A stretch of DNA of 9,982 nt from positions 1 through 9,982 of the forward strand of contig QBMP01000162.1 of assembly GCA_003242115.1 (NCBI GenBank). The letters run 5' to 3'. Origin of the DNA: Phormidesmis priestleyi (GTDB lineage: Bacteria > Cyanobacteriota > Cyanobacteriia > Phormidesmidales > Phormidesmidaceae). The notes under the pieces are model-generated. The model was not told the DNA's origin and ran no database searches. It saw nothing but the letters and a program-made list of their open reading frames with translations. Below, piece by piece: positions 1 through 4,966 of the stretch; position 1 is the stretch's first letter, and each line of letters begins with the position of its first letter. The translations under genes and the position numbers were made by a program.

Positions 1-93
1 GGCTATAACGACTGACTGACAGCTATTCTGGCGTTTGAAAAATTAAAATAGACAGCTACGTGCAGCAGTGGTCATGATCATCGCTATCTACAG

Positions 94-264
94 GTTGCGG
101 TGCTATGGGTAATCAAAACGTTGTGAACCTGTTGTGGGGCTGTTGTGATGGCGCTACACAAGGCATATCGGTAGATTCAGCCGTTTTGTTGTGATTGTTG
201 CGGCGGTTGTGATCAGCGCTTGCAGGGCTGTTTTAGGCCACTTTTTTATCACAACAATCACAAC
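94..264. repeat. Iteron-like cluster of GTTGTGA motifs
   Basis: The heptamer GTTGTGA occurs at 120-126, 142-148, 188-194 and 206-212, with one-base variants at 131-137 (GTTGTGG) and 94-100 (GTTGCGG). Two inverted copies (TCACAAC) lie at 249-255 and 258-264. The copies at 120, 131 and 142 are exactly 11 bp apart, about one helical turn, as expected for sites bound side by side on one DNA face. GTTGTGATTGTTG at 188-200 is repeated inverted at 252-264. The last copies run into the 3' end of the ATPase gene. Outside this cluster I found only one exact copy, at 8137-8143 inside parA. Known iterons are bound by replication initiators, and similar arrays serve as centromeres for partition proteins; which applies here is not shown. 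Confidence 0.6.
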
Positions 265-1526
265 ACGGTTTCGCTCAGCAGGTAGTCACCGTCTTCAGTT
301 TCGGTAATCTTCTCGGCATCCAGCAGCGGCGCAAGCGCGGCCATCATCGAGCGCTGTGAGGTCAGCCCCTCGCGGCGGGCAAAGCTCGTCTGGGTCAGCT
401 GTCGTAAGCTGACATGCTCGCGGCTACGACTGCTGAAGTAGCTCAGCACTTCCCTGGACTGCTGGCTCAAGCTTGGTTCGCGCTGTTCTTCGGCGGCGCG
501 ATCGCTGTCATCTGTCTCATCGGACTGCCAGGTCACTTCAAACGGCGCGGCGTAGCCCCATTCGCCATCGAGCATTTGCAGGTAGCCGGTCAGCGCGACG
601 GCGGGCGTTTCTATTTGCATCGAGCGTTTGAGCGAGCTGTACCAGGACTTCTCAGTGCGCTTAGCGTGGCCAACGGCGCACAGTCTGAAGCTGGCTTTGT
701 TGCCGCTGGTCATCGCTAGGTCTTCTACCGTTGAGGCTTGGGCCATAATCCAGACAAATTTGCCTTTGCTTGGCCCTACGCTACAAATGGTCGATAGTCT
801 GCCCATGAATGCTTTGTAGGCTTTCGGCGTCATTCCCTTCGATAGGCCGGGGGAGCATTCATCCACAATCAGCAGCTTTGGCCTATCGACTGCGCTGGGG
901 GCCAATAGAAACTGCTCAAACAAGCCTGTGACTTTGGCGGTCACCGCGTCGGGTTCTAGCGTGGTTACGTCAAACCTTGCCCGCTGACGGATGGGGATGC
1001 GCGACCAGTAGTAGGACTCGTTCGGGTCGTCTTTCGGATCGATTAGCCACAGGTCTACGTTGGCGGGCAGCTGCTGCACCGCGCGGGCGATCGCGTACCC
1101 TTTTCCTGCTCTCGGCGCTCCTAATAGCACCGTGCTCTTCAGCGTTTGGCTGATGGCTTGGCTGAGATTATGAACCGGCAGCGGCGCGGGCAGCGCGGCA
1201 ACTATCGGGGCCTCGGCTGATTTCATGAGCTGCTTCGGGGCCAGGGCTTCGTAAATGAGCTGCTGGCGCTGGTTGTCGCTAATATCTCTGAAGTCTTGCA
1301 GCACTCGGTCATGCGTGGCCAAGTTGCCTGCGGTCGCTCTCGATACGGCGGTCATTCCACAGCTTGCGAATATCAAGACGGCTTTGGCGATCGCATTACT
1401 CCGAATGCTCGGCACCAGGGCGAAGGCGATCAGAGCAATACTCGCGGCCCAAGTGCCCAGACTGATGGCGCGGGCTTGATTGGCCAGTCGTTCGCGGTCG
1501 GCCACTTCAGTCAGGAGGTAGGTCAT
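258..1526 (-). CDS. Membrane-anchored P-loop ATPase (TraD/FtsK-like), 422 aa
   Basis: The product has two hydrophobic segments near its N-terminus (about residues 21-40 and 46-62), then a cytosolic ATPase domain. The Walker A is GAPRAGKG at 136-143, the Walker B is KLLIVDE at 217-223, and MAQ at 261-263 could be the sensor glutamine seen in conjugative coupling proteins and FtsK/HerA ATPases. After a charged linker (about 335-355) comes a C-terminal segment (355-420) that looks like a winged helix. The Walker A ends GKG rather than GKS/GKT, which is unusual. This layout of two TMs plus a motor domain matches VirD4/TraD-type DNA-pumping ATPases, but the protein is shorter and no close family is recognised. 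The ATG start overlaps the TGA of the preceding gene (ATGA), indicating translational coupling, and it is the last gene of the minus-strand cluster. ATPase confidence is good; a role in DNA transport is inference. Confidence 0.8.
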   Translation of the reverse strand: MTYLLTEVADRERLANQARAISLGTWAASIALIAFALVPSIRSNAIAKAVLIFASCGMTAVSRATAGNLATHDRVLQDFRDISDNQRQQLIYEALAPKQLMKSAEAPIVAALPAPLPVHNLSQAISQTLKSTVLLGAPRAGKGYAIARAVQQLPANVDLWLIDPKDDPNESYYWSRIPIRQRARFDVTTLEPDAVTAKVTGLFEQFLLAPSAVDRPKLLIVDECSPGLSKGMTPKAYKAFMGRLSTICSVGPSKGKFVWIMAQASTVEDLAMTSGNKASFRLCAVGHAKRTEKSWYSSLKRSMQIETPAVALTGYLQMLDGEWGYAAPFEVTWQSDETDDSDRAAEEQREPSLSQQSREVLSYFSSRSREHVSLRQLTQTSFARREGLTSQRSMMAALAPLLDAEKITETEDGDYLLSETVL

Positions 1527-1903
1527 GACAAAAAAGCGATCGCCCCTCCAATCATCAGCAATGAAAACCGCACTGCCCCGTCAAACCGCAAGCTCTTCCG
1601 GCGCTGGCAGGTGTCGGCCAACATCACGCAGAAAACATACAGCGGCACCCCGGCACCTAGCAGGATTGACCACAGTGGCAGCGGCGAGAGCACAGCTAGC
1701 TTCACCAAAGAAAAGAAACCGGCTGAATAGATCAGCCACTGGCTGCAATCTACCCACAGCCCTCGGCTAGACAGGGCGATGAAGTTGGCCATCCGGCTAC
1801 TGGTTTCGCCTTTGATGTTGACGCGGTTGGTGTCGAGCGTCACCTGTTCGACGTTCTTGCCGAGTGCGTTCTGGTTCTCGATTAAGACTTTCGGGGCAGA
1901 CAT
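1523..1903 (-). CDS. Small three-TM membrane protein, 126 aa
   Basis: Family not recognised. Residues 1-50 are polar and include a segment VTLDTNRVNIKGE (about 21-33). The rest is hydrophobic, with likely membrane segments at about 56-73, 76-97 and 108-125, separated by a short basic stretch (QRRKSLRF, about 100-107). The frame stays open much further upstream (to 2377), but the ATG at 1901-1903 is chosen because GGAG lies about 9 nt before it, only 5 bp separate it from the stop of the previous gene, and the upstream part would overlap that gene and has a low-complexity Pro/Arg/His-rich translation typical of a shadow frame. Its stop codon overlaps the ATPase start, so the two are probably made in fixed ratio and may form one membrane complex. 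Confidence 0.8.
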   Translation of the reverse strand: MSAPKVLIENQNALGKNVEQVTLDTNRVNIKGETSSRMANFIALSSRGLWVDCSQWLIYSAGFFSLVKLAVLSPLPLWSILLGAGVPLYVFCVMLADTCQRRKSLRFDGAVRFSLLMIGGAIAFLS

Positions 1904-1908
1904 GGGGC

Positions 1909-2265
1909 TTACTCCACGCGAATGAATGAGCGGGTTTGATTCGTGCGCTCTACTGAGTTGCTGTAGGCCGTGAGGCCGATTGAAAACATGCTGGCGGCGA
2001 CTAGAAAAGACAGCGCGATCACGGCTGATAGCGTCAGCGATAAGGCCGTGGGCAGCTTTGGTAGGTGGATAGTCTGCGGGGGGATGCCTCGGCTTTGGGC
2101 GGTTTGGTAGTGACTCGGCGGGCGATCTCTGTGCTGGGTGATGGGCTGATGAGCAATCAGCTGAACTTGATAGCGTTTGCCGTCGATGGTAACGATGCCT
2201 TGCTGAGGGAGCTGGCTGAGCTGGTGCTGCGGAATTTCGGTGAGCGCGTACTGTGGTTTGGACAT
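1909..2265 (-). CDS. Small single-TM membrane protein, 118 aa
   Basis: Family not recognised. The first 70 residues are polar and rich in Gln, Pro and His, and include IVTIDGKRYQVQLI, a strand-turn-strand-like stretch that may be a small beta domain. One strong hydrophobic segment (about residues 74-97) follows, then a short tail ending RSFIRVE. The arrangement suggests a cytosolic domain anchored to the membrane by a C-terminal helix. The ATG at 2263-2265 is used; a GTG at 2287-2289 would add eight residues, and neither has a convincing Shine-Dalgarno. The stop is 5 bp from the next gene, whose ribosome site GGAG overlaps its last codons. This supports an operon with the three-TM protein and the ATPase. 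Confidence 0.7.
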   Translation of the reverse strand: MSKPQYALTEIPQHQLSQLPQQGIVTIDGKRYQVQLIAHQPITQHRDRPPSHYQTAQSRGIPPQTIHLPKLPTALSLTLSAVIALSFLVAASMFSIGLTAYSNSVERTNQTRSFIRVE

Positions 2266-2313
2266 GGGCGAAAGGGGGCGCAGCTGCACCCCGATAAGAT
2301 TTGGGCTCAGGGG

Positions 2314-2502
2314 CTATGCTTTCCAGCGCTGTGACCATTCCAACGTGGCGCGTTCTTGCTGTTCCTTCGGGAGACATTTCACGCCAGCGCGGATCGCCTG
2401 TTGGTCTGAAGCGGGCAGCTGCGCCATCGTCTGCGATAGCTGCTGTTGCTCTATGGGCGTCAGCGGCCCGGTGCCAAAGTTGGTACTGAGTTCTCGTGAC
2501 AT
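2314..2502 (-). CDS. Small soluble hypothetical protein, 62 aa
   Basis: Unknown function. The product is rich in Gln, Glu and Ala and looks mostly alpha-helical (about residues 16-60), with no membrane segment and no cysteine pair; Cys43 is the only cysteine. AGGA stands 11 nt before the ATG, a slightly long but usable ribosome site. It lies 83 bp after the 40-aa gene and 48 bp before the one-TM gene on the same strand. The orientation and packing argue that it belongs to the ATPase cluster, possibly as a small adaptor, but this is inference. Confidence 0.6.
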   Translation of the reverse strand: MSRELSTNFGTGPLTPIEQQQLSQTMAQLPASDQQAIRAGVKCLPKEQQERATLEWSQRWKA

Positions 2503-2585
2503 AATTTTGATAGTCCTGCTTGTTTGTGATGATTCGGGCGGGATAGAGGCGGGCTAGTAGTTGGTAGCTGTAGTCCGCTTTGCTA

Positions 2586-2708
2586 TTACTTCAGCGCTTT
2601 CAGCCGGTCTGCGATGACCGCGTGATAGCTCTGAGGCGTTTGCGACTTGATGGCCGTGCCGGTGGCCGCAAGCTGGTCGAGTTGGGCGCGAATGTCGGCG
2701 GCATTCAT
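2586..2708 (-). CDS. Predicted 40-aa protein, first gene of the ATPase cluster
   Basis: An ATG at 2706-2708 opens a 40-codon frame ending with TAA at 2586-2588. The strong Shine-Dalgarno AAGGAG lies at 2720-2725, 11 nt before the start, among the best ribosome sites in the window. The peptide starts MNAADIRAQLDQL and ends IADRLKALK; both halves look like amphipathic helices separated by a Ser/Thr/Gln-rich middle. No transmembrane segment or known motif is seen. Its position at the head of the cluster, before four further genes on the same strand, makes a real small gene plausible. The length is too short for certainty. Confidence 0.5.
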   Translation of the reverse strand: MNAADIRAQLDQLAATGTAIKSQTPQSYHAVIADRLKALK

Positions 2709-2942
2709 CGGTTAAATATCTCCTTTACGTGATTGAAATTGCCGTCTAGAGGTGGGGTTATCGGTGATGTGGGCGGGGTTGAGGTTGTCGATGGGGTTAG
2801 CGCATTACCGCATCCATTACTAGGCAAAGACGCGGCGACCGTCAGCACTGTGCAGGAATGGGATCTTGCTCCACACGGGGGAGAACTTAAATGCGGAAGT
2901 GTTCAGCCTTGGCCCTTCGGTCTTTGTTTCAGAGATTCAGTG
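2709..2942. other. Intergenic region between parR and the ATPase cluster
   Basis: No convincing gene is seen in these 234 bp. GGGGTT occurs three times (2754-2759, 2775-2780, 2793-2798), spaced 21 and 18 bp. On the minus strand, codons 2936-2823 stay open for 38 codons in the same frame as parR after its stop, with a protein-like composition but no normal start before an internal GTG. A promoter for the downstream cluster would be expected here, but no clear -35/-10 pair was found. Confidence 0.4.
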
Positions 2943-3272
2943 TTACCAGTCATCACCGTTGTTTTCGATGCCGCCAATTAGCGCTGGCTTGGCGATGGAC
3001 GGCGGCATTTTTACAGGTTGAGAATGAACAGGTGTCGCTGTGGCTGGTTGGATAGTGACGACGGCGGTGGACAGCAGTTCGTGACTGGCGAGCAGTCGCC
3101 CTAATGCTTGCGATGGATTGGGGTCTAGTTCAGTTAGGGCGATGAGGATATGGCGCTGCTGCTGCCAGTCGTTCAGGATGCGGTCTAGCAATTCGGTGTT
3201 GCCTTCCCCTGCTTGCCGCCAGCTCTCCCACTGTTCGCTATCGACGCGAACGCGGATCTGTTCTCGGCTCAT
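2943..3272 (-). CDS. parR: ParR-like partition adaptor, RHH type, 109 aa
   Basis: This is probably the DNA-binding partner of the actin-like gene immediately upstream. Residues 2-35 (from SREQIRVRVDSEQW to LLDRILNDW) show a short basic beta strand followed by two helices, as in ribbon-helix-helix proteins; ParR proteins dimerise through such a fold and bind centromere repeats. The C-terminal half (about 60-109) is Pro/Ala/Thr-rich and likely disordered, which in ParR proteins is the part that contacts the ParM filament. The ATG at 3270-3272 is preferred to a longer frame because TAGGA lies 6-7 nt upstream and the start then falls 8 bp after the parM stop. Identification rests on position as much as sequence; a generic RHH regulator is the alternative. 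Confidence 0.65.
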   Translation of the reverse strand: MSREQIRVRVDSEQWESWRQAGEGNTELLDRILNDWQQQRHILIALTELDPNPSQALGRLLASHELLSTAVVTIQPATATPVHSQPVKMPPSIAKPALIGGIENNGDDW

Positions 3273-3280
3273 CGCAATTC

Positions 3281-4285
3281 CTACCTCTGCGCTCTGGCCA
3301 GTACTCTGGCCAATAGCTGATCGGCAGCATCTGCCAGGGCGGTCAGGTTGGCCCACTGCGGATTCTTGATGACCTTGGCGTTTAGCGTCTGCTCGATGCC
3401 GGGGAGTTTGGCTCCACCGCCGATGATGTACCGGGCGCTGTCGTCGTCGATGGCGGCGAGAACCTCACCCATACAAGCGGCAACGTCGGGGGCAATCTGC
3501 GCAATGACTTCAGCACCATGTGCTTGGTCTAGCAAATAGTTGATGATGCTCTGAGGGCTAGGGGTCTTGAGCCTGGGCGCTAAGCTATCGCGGTAGACGA
3601 TGCGCTCGGCTAGGCTGTACACACCGCAAGCATCGAAGGCGCGGCGTTTGAGAATGCGTCCGGTTTCGCTCACCTGGGTCAACAGGATGGTGCGGTTGCC
3701 GATGTCGATGATGGTGGCATGGCCTTTGACTTTGCTCTGGATGTGTTTGAACGCTTGGTAGCCTTCGAGCTGCGGGATAGCCGTGTGAATGGTGACGCTG
3801 TGCGTGGTAGCGCGGGATTCGATCACCTCAGCATCGGCGGGAATGCCGACTGAGTGTTTACCCGTCAGTTGCTCGGCAATCTGCGGGCCATAGGCTTTGA
3901 CGGATGGGCTGGTGAAAATGACATCGGCGTGAATCGGCTCGGTGTTGAAGCCGATCATCTGGCGCAGCGCATGAATTAGCAGGGCGCGGGCGTTGGTTAC
4001 TTTGCCCTCGGCGCTGCTGCCGGTGCGCGAGCAGGGGTGAGCTTGCGCTGGCCTGCCGACTAAGAAGTTTTTGAAGCCTTGGGCAGTCGCCAGGGTGAGG
4101 CAGTCACTGTTTGAGTCGGGCGTGAGGGTGACGTGAGAAGGGAATTGAGCGGTGACCCATTTCTGCGTACCGGGCATCCGGCACATTGCGTTTACGTCAC
4201 CGTTGCCTAAGTCAATCAGGACAGTCGCTCTAGCCGTTTGAGCAGTCGAGTTTGTTACCTGTCTTTGTTTGAGAGTAGTTGCCAT
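3281..4285 (-). CDS. parM: ParM/StbA-like actin-fold partition ATPase, 334 aa
   Basis: This actin-superfamily ATPase is expected to polymerise and push plasmid copies apart. Motifs in order are phosphate-1 VLIDLGNG (about 22-29, Asp25), phosphate-2 TIIDIGNRT (191-199, Asp194) and the adenosine motif YIIGGGAKLPG (286-296). The length is close to the usual 310-340 aa for plasmid ParM/StbA/Alp proteins. The N-terminal 20 residues are polar and precede the first strand. The ATG start has AGG 7 nt upstream. parR follows after 8 bp with its ribosome site inside the parM 3' end, the classic parM-parR order. The control and centromere-like sequences lie upstream at 4286-4570, where a parC site would be expected. 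Which ParM subfamily it belongs to cannot be told by eye. Confidence 0.85.
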   Translation of the reverse strand: MATTLKQRQVTNSTAQTARATVLIDLGNGDVNAMCRMPGTQKWVTAQFPSHVTLTPDSNSDCLTLATAQGFKNFLVGRPAQAHPCSRTGSSAEGKVTNARALLIHALRQMIGFNTEPIHADVIFTSPSVKAYGPQIAEQLTGKHSVGIPADAEVIESRATTHSVTIHTAIPQLEGYQAFKHIQSKVKGHATIIDIGNRTILLTQVSETGRILKRRAFDACGVYSLAERIVYRDSLAPRLKTPSPQSIINYLLDQAHGAEVIAQIAPDVAACMGEVLAAIDDDSARYIIGGGAKLPGIEQTLNAKVIKNPQWANLTALADAADQLLARVLARAQR

Positions 4286-4325
4286 GCAAGTACCTAGAAA
4301 CGTTGGGGTGTATGGCGTTGCTTAC

Positions 4326-4376
4326 TTCTGACTCAGATTAGACGAGAGTGAGGCTCAACAATCGGTTGAGTCAGAA
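4326..4376. repeat. Nested inverted repeats upstream of parM
   Basis: TTCTGACTCA (4326-4335) and TGAGTCAGAA (4367-4376) are perfect 10-bp inverted arms. The right arm overlaps a second possible stem, CTCAAC (4354-4359) with GTTGAG (4365-4370) around a 5-nt loop, so the two hairpins exclude each other. The site is 41-91 bp before the parM start. It is a candidate operator or centromere (parC) element for the ParR-like protein. Confidence 0.5.
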
Positions 4377-4432
4377 CCAAGGCGTTAACGAGTGTTAAGA
4401 AATTTATCCCGTTTGCCATGTGCTAACTGTAG

Positions 4433-4529
4433 ATCAAAGTGCGCGTTTTGATAATATTTTTTATTCTCAAAGATGAGTATTTTAAGTTATCTTGCAGATA
4501 CAGTCATAAATCAAAAAACGCACTTTGAT
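4433..4529. repeat. Long-range inverted repeat in the divergent parM/copG-like region
   Basis: ATCAAAGTGCGCGTTTTGA at 4433-4451 recurs inverted at 4511-4529 with 17 of 19 positions identical. The arms are separated by 59 bp of A/T-rich DNA (4452-4510). Being distinct from the parM-proximal repeat, it more likely serves the plus-strand RHH/rep genes; two distant copies would allow looping between bound proteins. Confidence 0.55.
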
Positions 4530-4541
4530 TAGTAAAGTGCG
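4519..4541. promoter_or_regulatory. Candidate operator dyad before the RHH regulator gene
   Basis: CGCACTTT (4519-4526) and AAAGTGCG (4534-4541) form a perfect 8-bp dyad around a 7-bp centre. It ends 14 bp before the Shine-Dalgarno of the RHH gene at 4571, where a bound protein would block transcription. A third copy of AAAGTGCG sits at 4436-4443. RHH repressors of the CopG type bind such short dyads in their own promoters. No confident -35/-10 pair was found. Confidence 0.5.
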
Positions 4542-4555
4542 CGGTATGCGATTGT

Positions 4556-4574
4556 GGAGGGGAATATGCATTGA
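4556..4574 (+). promoter_or_regulatory. Ribosome site with a two-codon ORF overlapping the TTG start
   Basis: GGAGGGG at 4556-4562 is a strong ribosome site. ATG CAT TGA (4566-4574), a Met-His-stop mini-ORF, follows 5 nt after GGAGG. Its TGA overlaps the TTG (4571-4573) used as start of the RHH gene. TTG is 10 nt after GGAGG, while the next in-frame ATG (4586) is too far from any ribosome site. Confidence 0.45.
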
Positions 4575-4822
4575 CTTACCCAGACATGCCGCGAAAGCGA
4601 AGAACCATCTCTATAGATGAGGAGCTACTGAATGCCATAGATCATCTGAGCAATAAATCAGGTGTTAAATCGTTCAGCACTTACGTTGAACGATTACTTG
4701 CAGCTCACGCTGTTGCAAATCACCAACTACCTCCAAGCTATCAACCACCAGGAGAGACAAGGGGCGGTGATCGTACATCAATCCAGATAGAAAAACAGAC
4801 AACGAAAAGCGGCTCAGACTAA
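4571..4822 (+). CDS. CopG-like ribbon-helix-helix regulator upstream of rep, 83 aa
   Basis: Residues 7-49 read as a ribbon-helix-helix DNA-binding domain: a basic strand RKRRTISI, helix DEELLNAIDHLSNKSG, then helix SFSTYVERLLAAHAV. The remaining 34 residues are polar and probably disordered. RHH proteins of this size act as dimeric repressors, and in several plasmid families (for example CopG of pMV158) they sit just before rep and limit copy number. The same order is seen here, with rep 144 bp downstream on the same strand and a dyad in front of this gene. TTG at 4571 is chosen from the GGAGG spacing; ATG at 4586 would remove five residues without touching the fold. Alternatively it could bind repeats on the parM side of the divergent region. 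Confidence 0.75.
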   Translation: MTYPDMPRKRRTISIDEELLNAIDHLSNKSGVKSFSTYVERLLAAHAVANHQLPPSYQPPGETRGGDRTSIQIEKQTTKSGSD

Positions 4823-4839
4823 AAAGTCTAAACCGCTTT
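4806..4839. terminator. Hairpin at the end of the RHH gene, possible attenuator/terminator
   Basis: AAAGCGG (4806-4812) pairs with CCGCTTT (4833-4839), and AGACT (4816-4820) with AGTCT (4825-4829), closed by an AAAA loop. The stem includes the TAA stop of the RHH gene. On the plus strand only TTT and then A residues follow, so termination there would be weak. On the minus strand the stem is followed by a slightly longer T run. It may reduce read-through into rep. Confidence 0.4.
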
Positions 4840-4966
4840 AAAAAAGCAAAACCCACGGGCTTCAAAATCTAATAACTGTGCTTCTTGGACGGAATGCAGC
4901 TATTGATTTTCGACAGAAACCGATGGGATTCACCAATGCTTCCCTGGGCGGGGGCATATATGAATC

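Noticed and set aside
1296..1730. 144-codon plus-strand open frame opposite the ATPase and three-TM genes
   Set aside because: Composition is not protein-like, no ribosome site or motif; it is an antisense shadow of well-supported genes.
1904..2377. Upstream extension of the three-TM gene, which would give a 284-aa protein
   Set aside because: It overlaps two other minus-strand genes, its translation is Pro/Arg/His/Ser-rich low complexity, and the ATG at 1903 has GGAG and 5-bp spacing from the preceding stop.
2820..2936. 38-codon minus-strand stretch after the parR stop, in the same frame
   Set aside because: Reads like a protein but has no ATG/GTG/TTG start near its beginning and no ribosome site; kept only as a note in the intergenic feature.
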